A stretch of 64,000 bases of DNA from CAZLMG01 sp964560765 (GTDB lineage: Bacteria > Bdellovibrionota_B > Oligoflexia > Oligoflexales > CAZLMG01), in contig CAZLMG010000012.1 of assembly GCA_964560765.1 (NCBI GenBank), positions 50,358 through 114,357 on the forward strand, written 5' to 3'. The position numbers were made by a program, and so were the translations under genes. Shown piece after piece: positions 55,635 to 63,893 of the stretch (the stretch's first letter is position 1; each line of letters starts with the position of its first letter). The notes below the pieces were generated by a model that was not told the DNA's origin, made no database searches, and worked only from the letters and a program-made list of their open reading frames with translations.

Positions 55635-56636
55635 ATGATCAGTGTCGTCGTACCTGTGTACAACGAAGAGCGTTCGATCCCATTGTTGGCGGACGAGATC
55701 GCAGACGCATGCGAAGATGCAAGACTCAGGTACGAGATTCTTTTTGTCGATGATGGCTCACGCGATCAAACCTGGCGCCAGATCAAACTGCTTAGCCTAA
55801 ATTCACCGAGTATTCGTGGCATTCGTTTGGCGCGAAATTTTGGCAAAGCCTGTGCGCTACGCGCTGGATTTGCCGCAGCATTTGGCGACATCATCGTGCA
55901 GATGGACGGTGATCTCCAAGACGACCCCAACGACATCCCAAAATTCATTGACGCCATTGCTGCTGGAGCTGATTTCGCCTGTGGCTTCAAACGCCATCGG
56001 CAGGACCGCTGGTCGCGAGTGCTCGGCAGCCGTCTGTACAATCAGCTGCTGCGTTATGTGTCGCGCGTTGAACTCAACGACCAAAACTGCGGCTTTAAGG
56101 CCTATCGCGCCGAACTGGTGCGCGATCTCCCCCTCTATGGCGACCAGCATCGTTTCATCCCTATATTGCTCGACGCCCAGGGGGCGACGTATCGCGAAGT
56201 AGAAGTGCACCACCGCAAGCGTCCATTCGGACAGTCGCGATATGGTTCCGGTCGCATTTTGCGTGGTTTATTGGACGTCCTGACGGTCAAGTTCCTGATG
56301 TCCTTCCGCCAGCGGCCCTTGCACTTTTTGGGCACCATTGCCCTGCCCTTTATTTTGTTTGGCTTGGGCGGCTTGGCGTATTTAGCCATTGGCTGGTTTC
56401 GTGGTAGTTTCATCGGCAGTCGGCCAATGCTGCTTTATGCCAGTGCCGCGTTGATTCTCGGCATACAGCTGCTAGCGACCGGGCTCATCGGCGAGCTGCT
56501 TTCCTACTATCTCAATCGGCAGGGTGAAGATTATTTGGTGCGCGAAACGCTGCGCCCGAATCGTCAGGACGAGACTGCCAGCGCGGGTCTGGCGCATTCA
56601 TCCACGTTGCCCACTCCCATCCGCGCGGATAATTAG
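55635..56636 (+). CDS. Polyprenyl-phosphate glycosyltransferase (DPM1/GtrB-like GT2)
   Basis: A 333-residue enzyme starting MISVVVPVYNEERSIPLL. The GT2 catalytic residues are clear: FVDDGSRDQTW, then QMDGDLQDDP (DxD), and the GtrB/DPM-type region NCGFKAYRAEL and HRKRPFGQSRYG. Two C-terminal membrane helices (about 245-300) complete the GtrB-like topology. It loads a sugar onto polyprenyl phosphate, the donor a GT-C enzyme needs, which fits the gene just upstream. The ATG at 55635 overlaps the stop of a five-codon ORF (55621-55638) that owns the nearer ribosome binding site. Confidence 0.88.
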   Translation: MISVVVPVYNEERSIPLLADEIADACEDARLRYEILFVDDGSRDQTWRQIKLLSLNSPSIRGIRLARNFGKACALRAGFAAAFGDIIVQMDGDLQDDPNDIPKFIDAIAAGADFACGFKRHRQDRWSRVLGSRLYNQLLRYVSRVELNDQNCGFKAYRAELVRDLPLYGDQHRFIPILLDAQGATYREVEVHHRKRPFGQSRYGSGRILRGLLDVLTVKFLMSFRQRPLHFLGTIALPFILFGLGGLAYLAIGWFRGSFIGSRPMLLYASAALILGIQLLATGLIGELLSYYLNRQGEDYLVRETLRPNRQDETASAGLAHSSTLPTPIRADN

Positions 56637-56673
56637 GCGCTGGCGCGAAACCACCCACGCCTAATTTTGAAAA

Positions 56674-57711
56674 CTAACGAGAGCTTCTGAGTGCATAGTC
56701 GTGAATCTGCGCTGAATCTAACCCGGGCACATCACAATAGCGGCTGGGAAAGCGCGGCCAAGCCTGCGGTCCACTCACGACCCCCTCATACATTCCATAC
56801 AGCGCCGCTGTCGCTGCCTGCGGGTTTCGTCGCAACCATCGACTCAGTACGATGATTAGGATGCGGACAAAAAAGCTGACTGCAAACTGCGGAGCGCTGC
56901 CCCACGTCAGGTTACGCTTCCACAGGCGCACACGATTGCGACCTAGCAGATAAGCTCGAAAGCTAGAATCGCGATAGAGGCCACCGGTGGACGCAGAAAC
57001 CTTATGCTGAATGACAGCATCCCCCACCAAGTGAATCTCATGACCAGCGCGGCGGGTTCGCAGGCAGAGGTCCCGATCTTCGTCGTAGGCGAAGAAGGTT
57101 GGATCAAACAGCCCGATCTGCCGCAGCAAAGAGGTGCGAATGAGCATTCCGCACCCCCAAACCAAATCCACGGGACCTGACGTCATCTGCACCTGGCACT
57201 GGGACTGACGATTTTTACGAACGCTCCAGTAGAGCTGGATATTTTTCCTTGAAAAGACCACCGACGGGGGCGGACTGGCACAGTCCAACCTAGCACCAAA
57301 TATGGCCGCCTCTGGATGCCTGTTGGCATACCGCAGCATCCGCTGCAAAAGATCGCAAGAAACGACGGTGTCGTTGTTCAGCAAAAAAATAAACTCGGCA
57401 CCGGCCTGCATCGCAACTCGAATACCGATATTACAGGCTTCGGCAAAACCAAGATTCGTCGCATTGCAGATGAGGCGAACCCGCGGAAACCTCTCGCGAA
57501 TCAGGCTCGGTGTACCATCCTGAGAACCATTGTCAACGATGATGGTCAGCATGCTGGCTTGAGTCTGTTCCGCCAACGAGTTCAGGCAGTCCATGGTATC
57601 CTGGCAACCATTCCAAGTTGGTATCACCACAGCCACGATGGGTTCAGACCGCAACAATTCGACATGACTCCAACTGGAAGTACCGCTTGCATGGGACCGT
57701 GATAAATTCAC
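56674..57711 (-). CDS. Family 2 glycosyltransferase (rhamnosyltransferase-like)
   Basis: A 345-residue GT2 enzyme with the rhamnosyltransferase-type layout: AVVIPTWNGCQDTMDCLNSL, TIIVDNGSQDGT, FIFLLNNDTVV (metal-binding DxD replaced by NND as is common in this group), GCGMLIRTSLLRQIGLFD and FAYDEDRDLCLRTRRAG. A hydrophobic helix near residue 285 may touch the membrane. Divergent from the glycosyltransferase at 57768. Donor unknown. Confidence 0.87.
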   Translation of the reverse strand: MNLSRSHASGTSSWSHVELLRSEPIVAVVIPTWNGCQDTMDCLNSLAEQTQASMLTIIVDNGSQDGTPSLIRERFPRVRLICNATNLGFAEACNIGIRVAMQAGAEFIFLLNNDTVVSCDLLQRMLRYANRHPEAAIFGARLDCASPPPSVVFSRKNIQLYWSVRKNRQSQCQVQMTSGPVDLVWGCGMLIRTSLLRQIGLFDPTFFAYDEDRDLCLRTRRAGHEIHLVGDAVIQHKVSASTGGLYRDSSFRAYLLGRNRVRLWKRNLTWGSAPQFAVSFFVRILIIVLSRWLRRNPQAATAALYGMYEGVVSGPQAWPRFPSRYCDVPGLDSAQIHDYALRSSR

Positions 57712-57767
57712 AAGCTTTGTGCGATTTCCTCGGCTATTATAGGGACATCTTAATCGGGGAACAAGCC

Positions 57768-58727
57768 GTGAAATCGCCTGTCGTCAGCATCATCGTGCCG
57801 ACCTACAACCGCGCTCAACTTTTGCCGCGAGCGATTCGATCGGTTCTGCGACAAACTTATGCGAACTTTGAACTTCTGATCGTTGATGACGGATCTACCG
57901 ATGAAACCGCAGCTGTCGTGGCTCGAGCTTTTTCCGACCCGCGCATCACCTATTGGCGCTTGCCGAATAACTCCGGTGTTGGAGCGGCGCGCAATCATGG
58001 TTTAGAGCAGGCACGCGGCCGATTTATCGCCCTGCTGGATTCAGACGATGAATGGCATCCCGAAAAGCTTGAATTGCAAGTGCAAGCACTGGAATCGGCG
58101 CCGGACCCTACTCACTCGGCCTGTTATTGCGCCTATATTTACAATCACGGACGTGGCAACAAAATAAAACCGCATCGCGGCATCAACGACGACGAATCGC
58201 TTGGCGAGTATCTGTATTGTGAACACGGCTCCATGCAGACGAGCACAGTGATCGCCCATTGCAGTTTGGCGCTACAGGCGCGGTTTCCCACCAAAGGTGC
58301 GGAAGACACCGATTATTTTATGCAACTCGAAGGGCTCGGTGCGCAATTTATCTTTTTGGATCGCCCCTTGTCCGTTTACCATGCCGATCCTCGCCCAGGT
58401 CGCCTCGGCCCGCAGCTACCGCTCCGGGACTTGCGAGAATGGATGCGCCAGCGCTCCGCGTTTCTGTCACGCCGAGCTCGACGTGGTTTTGCCGCCACAA
58501 TTTTGGCACCGCTCATGGTCGAAAGCGGGGATTTCAGACTGCGAATGGCTGCAATCCTCGTCTTTCTCAAAGGGGCCATTCTTGGTCGCATCTGCTGGCA
58601 ATTATGGGTGGTCGGAATATTGATGGTCTGCATACCGCGACGGCTTTACTTTCTGTTGCAATCCATCCGACTCCATTGGCGTCGCAACCAAGGTCAGACC
58701 TTGAGCCTGGGGCCCGAAACGTCGTAA
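57768..58727 (+). CDS. Family 2 glycosyltransferase
   Basis: A 319-residue GT2 enzyme. GTG at 57768 (GGGGA upstream) starts just before VVSIIVPTYNRAQLL; the open frame further upstream lies in the neighbour's promoter. Motifs: LIVDDGSTDETA, ALLDSDDEWHPEKLE and KGAEDTDYFMQLE. The C-terminal tail has a hydrophobic helix. The last 126 bp overlap the 3' end of the convergent GT4 gene. Confidence 0.85.
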   Translation: MKSPVVSIIVPTYNRAQLLPRAIRSVLRQTYANFELLIVDDGSTDETAAVVARAFSDPRITYWRLPNNSGVGAARNHGLEQARGRFIALLDSDDEWHPEKLELQVQALESAPDPTHSACYCAYIYNHGRGNKIKPHRGINDDESLGEYLYCEHGSMQTSTVIAHCSLALQARFPTKGAEDTDYFMQLEGLGAQFIFLDRPLSVYHADPRPGRLGPQLPLRDLREWMRQRSAFLSRRARRGFAATILAPLMVESGDFRLRMAAILVFLKGAILGRICWQLWVVGILMVCIPRRLYFLLQSIRLHWRRNQGQTLSLGPETS

Positions 58728-59792
58728 ATCGTCTGTCAAGATACTTTCCAGGCGCTCAATCGCGCTTGACCAACGAAAACGCTGAACATCCGCATGCCCG
58801 CGTTGCGCCAATTCAACCCGCAACCTCCCATCAAGTAGAAGACGCCTAACTTGCGAGGCGAGTGCCTGAGGATGTTTCGGTGGTGCCAGCAACGCCGAAA
58901 CTTCTGGCTGCATGAACTCCTGATGACCACCGATGTTCGTGGCAACAACTGCCACTCCACATTGCATGGCTTCGGCCGCCGTCAATCCCCATCCCTCCGT
59001 CCAACTAGGGGCCAAAAAAATCGCACTCGCATTGTATAGCTGCCGCAATTCCGCTTGCGACGGGCACTGATGATAATGCATCGATGCGGGGATTTCCGGT
59101 GCGCGGTGGCCAACCCCAAAGAGGTGCACATCAAGGTGCGGGAACTCGGTCTGCAACAAAGTCAGAGCCTGGATTCCATCGGCCGAACCTTTCCAAGGAC
59201 CGCTGTGATACAACATCAAGACTCTCGCGGGGTCACGCTCTTCAGGCCGGCAATCCATGGAAAAAGCGTCGAAATTTAAGGCGTTCGGCAAATAGTGACA
59301 CGGTTGCTGCCGCCCTTCGGCAAAGCGCTGTAGCCACTTGGCGATGACGATTTTGGTCAGAGGCAAGTCCCATGTCGCCAAGACGCGCGCTTCAGGCCCA
59401 TTCCAAGTTTCCAAACTCTGAATGAAATAAAACTTCCGTCCCTTGCTGGCCGGGTAATCAGCTACCCATTCGGCGGTTTGCCAAGCCGTAGCCACGACCA
59501 CGTCGGCGTCGGGAATATATTGGTGCGACAAATCAAGGACCAAGCGATAGTCCACTTGTGCCGCGAGGGCAAACCATTTACGCGGCAAATGAGCTCTGAT
59601 GAGGCGGCGCTTGCCATTCACCGCATAGCGCGCCAAACGCTCGACCAGGGCGCAATCGCGACGTGCCACCGCTGGATGCACCAGAGTCACTCGGTGCCCG
59701 CGCCGCACGAGGCCATTGGCATACTCATAAACGACCTTAAGCCCGCCAATTGGCTGGTGCCCAGATACCGGCAGGCAAAATACGATATGCAT
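58602..59792 (-). CDS. Family 4 glycosyltransferase
   Basis: A 396-residue GT-B enzyme: MHIVFCLPVSGHQPIGGLKVVYEYANGLVRRGH (glycine loop), VLMLYHSGPWKGSADGIQAL (donor half), and SWTEGWGLTAAEAMQCGVAVV with the EX7E motif. The C-terminal 42 residues are encoded antisense to the neighbouring GT2 gene and look unconstrained. Likely part of the second polysaccharide or glycoprotein-glycan locus. Confidence 0.87.
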   Translation of the reverse strand: MHIVFCLPVSGHQPIGGLKVVYEYANGLVRRGHRVTLVHPAVARRDCALVERLARYAVNGKRRLIRAHLPRKWFALAAQVDYRLVLDLSHQYIPDADVVVATAWQTAEWVADYPASKGRKFYFIQSLETWNGPEARVLATWDLPLTKIVIAKWLQRFAEGRQQPCHYLPNALNFDAFSMDCRPEERDPARVLMLYHSGPWKGSADGIQALTLLQTEFPHLDVHLFGVGHRAPEIPASMHYHQCPSQAELRQLYNASAIFLAPSWTEGWGLTAAEAMQCGVAVVATNIGGHQEFMQPEVSALLAPPKHPQALASQVRRLLLDGRLRVELAQRGHADVQRFRWSSAIERLESILTDDLRRFGPQAQGLTLVATPMESDGLQQKVKPSRYADHQYSDHP

Positions 59793-60047
59793 GCGACGAG
59801 GATCCTAAGGCCACTATTGCTTAACGGGTTCATTGCGTGAGCTAGCCCCACTATATCCAAGCGGAACTAAGAAGGCCAGGATTCATCATCGTTACTGCAA
59901 TGGCCGTTCGGAGCGATTTGTTGTTCGGAAATTATCTTAAATTCAGCTATTATTTGCCTTATTCTGAATTTGACGATGGCCAGTACGAGTTTGGGAAGGA
60001 CAAGCATCGCCTCCAAGCGTGGTCCGTCTGGCGAAAGGGATCCGTAC

Positions 60048-61013
60048 GTGAATCCGATCCGTTTGAGCATCATCATTCCTGTGTGTAATGGGTTAGACCG
60101 ACTCGATGCGGCCTTGCAGCGGCTGTTTCAGAATGTTACCGACCGGACCGATGTAGAAGTGATTGTGGTCGATAACCGCTCGACGGAAGATATTCCGAGT
60201 TTAGAGAAGAAATACCCCATCCGTCTGCTTGCAGAGCATGAAAAACCGGGGCCCGCCGCTGCCCGCAATAAAGGTCTACGGATTGCTCGCGGTGATGTTA
60301 TCTGCTTTACCGATGCCGATTGCATGCCACTCGCCGATTGGCCGCTGCCAATTGTTTCCGTCATGCAAGAATTGCAGGCTGATCTGGTTGCTGGTGCCAT
60401 CGATTTTGAATTGGAGCCGGTGCCGGAAATAGCGCCGATTGTCGACTCGATCAGCTATTTACAGCAAAAGTCGGCAGCGATAGAGCGGGCCGTGGCCTTT
60501 ACCGCCAATCTATGCGTGCGTCGCGAAGTACTGGACCGGGTTGGCGGTTTTGATGACCGCTTGGAAAACTCGTGCGAAGACATCGACCTTTGCCAACGGG
60601 CGGGAGCGGCTGGCTACGTCCTGCGGTATTCAGATCGTCTGCGCGTTAGCCATCCGGCACGCGACTTTCGGGAATTGACGCGGAAGGCCTTTCGCATTGG
60701 TTTGGGCAAGGGGCAAGGGCTCAGGCGAACTCAGTCAAAGTCTTTGCTACAGCGGTTGAACGGCGTCTTGCGCTCTCCGCAACTTCGCGTCGCCTTGGGT
60801 TTCGGCTTGACCAAAGCTTTGAATGCTCGCGGTTTACCATGCGGAGCCAGCACTCGTCTGCGGGTGGTGCTTTGCGCCAACTTTTTGCTGCTGGTTAATA
60901 TCATCGGTGCCGGCTGGAGTCTTGTGTCGCGCTGGCGCCGCGCCATGGGCTTTTCGCCGAAATCCATGCCCATGGCTCAGGCACTGCAGCCATCCCTGAC
61001 GGGAAAACAGTAG
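60048..61013 (+). CDS. Family 2 glycosyltransferase
   Basis: A 321-residue GT2 enzyme; GTG at 60048 with GAAAGGGA upstream precedes IRLSIIIPVCNGLDRLDAAL. Motifs: VIVVDNRSTED, ICFTDADCMPL (DxD) and RVGGFDDRLENSCEDIDLCQRAG. A C-terminal hydrophobic helix (LCANFLLLVNIIGAGWSLV) suggests membrane association. It ends 4 bp before the convergent lipoprotein gene. Confidence 0.86.
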   Translation: MNPIRLSIIIPVCNGLDRLDAALQRLFQNVTDRTDVEVIVVDNRSTEDIPSLEKKYPIRLLAEHEKPGPAAARNKGLRIARGDVICFTDADCMPLADWPLPIVSVMQELQADLVAGAIDFELEPVPEIAPIVDSISYLQQKSAAIERAVAFTANLCVRREVLDRVGGFDDRLENSCEDIDLCQRAGAAGYVLRYSDRLRVSHPARDFRELTRKAFRIGLGKGQGLRRTQSKSLLQRLNGVLRSPQLRVALGFGLTKALNARGLPCGASTRLRVVLCANFLLLVNIIGAGWSLVSRWRRAMGFSPKSMPMAQALQPSLTGKQ

Positions 61014-61017
61014 TCGC

Positions 61018-61626
61018 TTACTGACAGCCATTGGTAGGGTACGAGCCAAACGCGCCGGCATCCATCATCGCTGCCCTGGCCGTGCCCGCAGATCCCTTTC
61101 CATAACCGATGCGGCCACCATCAAGGTCAGCCCATAGTAGTGACTTCTTCAGCTGCACGCCCTCGACTTTGCAGATCTCGATCGTTTCGGAGTGGTTGCC
61201 AACTTCATAGCGAAACAGGATGCGCACGGACTTATCAAAAGCGATGCGATCGACTTCCTTTTCCTTGGCCAATGACGTCTCGACAGCCTTACCCACCCCT
61301 GATCCCCGGCATTTCTGCTGCAAGCAAACGATGCGAAAGCCGTTGCTAAAGGCATTGTTGATGGCCGCAGCTTCATTCGGCCGAAACTGAAAGGGCATCG
61401 CTTCCGTGGGCGACAGCGTTGTGTGGGCTTCGCCCTGCCGCGATTGTTCAATAAGAGGCATGATGCGCACGTAGAACTGCCGAAAGCGCTCGATGCGCGT
61501 CGCATCCAGGGCCAATGCCTGGTCGATCTGCAAATCGCTGCTGGGCTCCTCATCCGCACGTCCACAAGCCAAAAACGTGGTTGAGACCGCCAGCAACAAA
61601 CCGAATCGCAAGAAAAACTTAGTCAT
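61018..61626 (-). CDS. Small lipoprotein of unknown function
   Basis: A 202-residue predicted lipoprotein (MTKFFLRFGLLLAVSTTFLAC, lipid Cys21). The mature protein is mostly helical at first, then beta-rich, with Cys pairs (IVCLQQKC, EICKVE, TNGC). No family recognised. A ribosome binding site (AAGGAGCC) precedes the ATG. Confidence 0.7.
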   Translation of the reverse strand: MTKFFLRFGLLLAVSTTFLACGRADEEPSSDLQIDQALALDATRIERFRQFYVRIMPLIEQSRQGEAHTTLSPTEAMPFQFRPNEAAAINNAFSNGFRIVCLQQKCRGSGVGKAVETSLAKEKEVDRIAFDKSVRILFRYEVGNHSETIEICKVEGVQLKKSLLWADLDGGRIGYGKGSAGTARAAMMDAGAFGSYPTNGCQ

Positions 61627-61728
61627 ATTGGCTCCTTGTAAAGGTCTTAGCGAACAAGCACCGACAGCGGCAGTGAGACCCGCGGCGCGCGCGGCTTGGC
61701 AATACTGTAGTCCTCACGAAAAAGCCAG

Positions 61729-62538
61729 CTAGACCTGAAACAAGTCCAGGTTCAACTGAAAGACTTCCTGCGCCGGTGCATCGGCAACGGCAGCCGAGGT
61801 CATTTTGACCGCGTCAAGAAGGACCTGACGGATGGCTTGCCTCGCCGACTCATCACAGGCGATGGTTGCGGTAAAGAAAAAGTTGTTGGGATCATCACTG
61901 ACAACCCGCCGTTGCGCCGACCACTGGCGCATGCTGGCCGCATGTAGACGCGCTAGGGGGTGCGCATGCGGCAGATGAACATTGGCCTCGGAGACGCGGT
62001 AACCGCCTTCGCCGGGTTGCAAAATTCCTAGCTCGGAAAGGGTCGTCAACATGGACTGCAGACGATCGTCGCTGACACCGAGGCGTTGAGCGACCCGGCG
62101 GGGCTCGGCGGCGAACTCAGGCACCAGTAAAAGCATGTGCGCCATGGGCAACAGTGGATCCGCATAGTAACGCTCCATGTCGGCCGTTGCCCGCTTACCG
62201 GCTGGCACGAAGCGCTCCGTGGCCCGGGCCCCGCGCTGCAGTCGATCGCGTTGCGTCTGCAACCGCTCGCGCCGCTCAGCCACATCACAGCGCGCGATGG
62301 CCAACAAAATCTGCAGGTACTCTTCCTCTTCATCGCGCATTTGCATGCAGCGGCAGAGACGAAAGAGCTGGTCCGCATTCAGCTCGGCGCGACCGGCGAG
62401 GACATGCGATAGATAGGTGCGCTGAATCTGCGCCCGGCGGGCAAACCAGGATGTATTCCAGCGGGTATCCAGCTGGCGCTTGGCCTCCAGAGCCTGTTTC
62501 AGGCACTTTCTGTAATCATGATAGGCAAATACATCCAA
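61729..62538 (-). CDS. TIGR02147-family putative regulator
   Basis: A 269-residue protein starting at TTG 62538 (AGGAGG, 9-nt spacing). The N-terminus FAYHDYRKCLKQALEAKRQLDTRWNTSWFARRAQIQRTYLSHVLAGRAELNADQ has the family's HTH-like opening; the rest is helical and ends LNLDLFQV, close to the usual TIGR02147 C-terminus. The family is largely restricted to Fibrobacteres and Bdellovibrio relatives and is thought to regulate transcription. Palindromic sites begin 16 bp upstream of its start, so autoregulation and control of the divergent protease gene are plausible. Confidence 0.85.
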   Translation of the reverse strand: MDVFAYHDYRKCLKQALEAKRQLDTRWNTSWFARRAQIQRTYLSHVLAGRAELNADQLFRLCRCMQMRDEEEEYLQILLAIARCDVAERRERLQTQRDRLQRGARATERFVPAGKRATADMERYYADPLLPMAHMLLLVPEFAAEPRRVAQRLGVSDDRLQSMLTTLSELGILQPGEGGYRVSEANVHLPHAHPLARLHAASMRQWSAQRRVVSDDPNNFFFTATIACDESARQAIRQVLLDAVKMTSAAVADAPAQEVFQLNLDLFQV

Positions 62539-62553
62539 TTTTTTGGCCCTCCT

Positions 62554-62610
62554 ATATGTGATTATTAATCACATATATCGCGCAAATGTGATGATTAATT
62601 ATTACACATG
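62554..62610. promoter_or_regulatory. Paired operator-like sites between TIGR02147 and protease genes
   Basis: Site 1 (62554-62576) has perfect 9-bp arms ATATGTGAT/ATCACATAT around TATTA. Site 2 (about 62586-62609) repeats ATGTGATGATTAAT, matching site 1 at 13 of 14 positions and 30 bp away, and ends CACAT. The spacing is near three helical turns. TGTGA/TCACA recalls CRP sites but the centre is 7 rather than 6 bp. Confidence 0.55.
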
Positions 62611-62655
62611 TGCTCGGCTCCGGGATAGGTATGCCCCCGTTGTCGACGATGAGTA

Positions 62656-62684
62656 TTGACAATCAATGACTTTAAAAAATATGG
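62656..62684 (+). promoter_or_regulatory. Candidate promoter of metzincin-like gene
   Basis: TTGACA at 62656-62661, with a weak -10 (ATATGG, 62679-62684) at 17-bp spacing; leader would be very short before GGAGG at 62692. The -35 is convincing, the -10 less so. Confidence 0.35.
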
Positions 62685-62702
62685 AAACGCCGGAGGATTT
62701 TT

Positions 62703-63884
62703 ATGACCATTCTATCTTTTCTGACTGCGATTTTAATGACCTTACCGGCAACCGCCTGGGGCGGTGGCATGACGAGTTCCGGCGGCGAGTTTATCGTCGA
62801 CGAAGTAAACCCTTGGTTTATCGGTGACGCCCCGGTGCGCTACTGCATCGTCGATGGCCACGCGCAAGGAACCTTCTCCCAGCCTCTCACTTTGACGCAA
62901 CCACTCATCGAAGACGTGCTCACCGACTGGGTTGAGACCATCGATGCCTTTCAGCCAAAAGCCTTTACCGGCTTTCCGGGAAAATCTCTCAACCTTTCGC
63001 GCAACTTTGTCTTTGCTCACCCAGGACGTCAGCCCAATATCCTTGGCGAGGAATGCGACTTAACTTTCATACTTGGCGTTCCTAACGCTCATCCGGTCAT
63101 TCACGCGGCCATGAGCCAAGCGTGGTTTGCCAAGGAAACGGTTGGAGCGGCGAAACGTCTAAGCTACGACCCAGCAACGGGGCGGGCCAAGGGCATCGTC
63201 TATTTGGCGCCCGATCAAGGATCGACGGAATTTATCCAGCAGTATGGCTATCACGGTCCCCGGCATCGTCCCGACTTTTGGGCGAGTGAACTCGTCTTAA
63301 AGCAGGTGCTCGCCCACGAGATCGGCCACATCTGGGGGCTCGGTCACGAGGTTGAATATGTGATGCGCGCTAGCCTACCCTACAAAGCGGTCGCCAAGGG
63401 ACTGAAGCGCTACTTCGCTCCGCAAGGGTTCGCCCACATGACGGCTGGACTGCGCGGCGGTACGACGTGTTGGACTCCGTGGAACAAGGAGAACGCTCAG
63501 GAATTCCTGGCCGCAGAATTACGCGACCGAGACAGCGTTTGCCTATCCCGGCAAGACTACCAATTGACGATACTGCTGCAACTGGCCGACGGTGGCCAGC
63601 GCATCCAGCAACTTTCTAGCGGTAACTCGGGCTGGAAGAGCTCTCCCATCCGCGGCGGATACTTGATTGGCGGCGATTCTCTCGCGGCAACCGATGTCAA
63701 ATTGGTGCGACACGAATTCATCGCCATACCCCACACCTTTGAAGGCTTTGCCAAGATGACCATCGACGATGAGGTGCGCCCGCTGATCGTGAAATTGGAA
63801 TACATCACCAGCGCCAGCCTGATGACTTTTGTCGAAGGCGAATACGTAGAACTTGAACTTTACTCAACTGCGTTTGAAGAATAG
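62703..63884 (+). CDS. Secreted metzincin-like zinc protease
   Basis: A 393-residue exported protein (signal peptide ending TAWG; GGAGG upstream). Residues 205-215 read HEIGHIWGLGH, the full metzincin signature HExxHxxGxxH with three zinc His and catalytic Glu206. The N-terminal 200 residues hold the catalytic half; the C-terminal 130 are beta-rich. Two Cys pairs are likely. The next gene starts 9 bp downstream on the same strand. Exact peptidase family not assigned. Confidence 0.82.
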   Translation: MTILSFLTAILMTLPATAWGGGMTSSGGEFIVDEVNPWFIGDAPVRYCIVDGHAQGTFSQPLTLTQPLIEDVLTDWVETIDAFQPKAFTGFPGKSLNLSRNFVFAHPGRQPNILGEECDLTFILGVPNAHPVIHAAMSQAWFAKETVGAAKRLSYDPATGRAKGIVYLAPDQGSTEFIQQYGYHGPRHRPDFWASELVLKQVLAHEIGHIWGLGHEVEYVMRASLPYKAVAKGLKRYFAPQGFAHMTAGLRGGTTCWTPWNKENAQEFLAAELRDRDSVCLSRQDYQLTILLQLADGGQRIQQLSSGNSGWKSSPIRGGYLIGGDSLAATDVKLVRHEFIAIPHTFEGFAKMTIDDEVRPLIVKLEYITSASLMTFVEGEYVELELYSTAFEE

Positions 63885-63893
63885 GTGACTGCT

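Noticed and set aside
62554..62576. CRP binding site
   Set aside because: The TGTGA and TCACA halves are separated by 7 rather than 6 bp and the second site is a partial direct repeat, so a different regulator is more likely.
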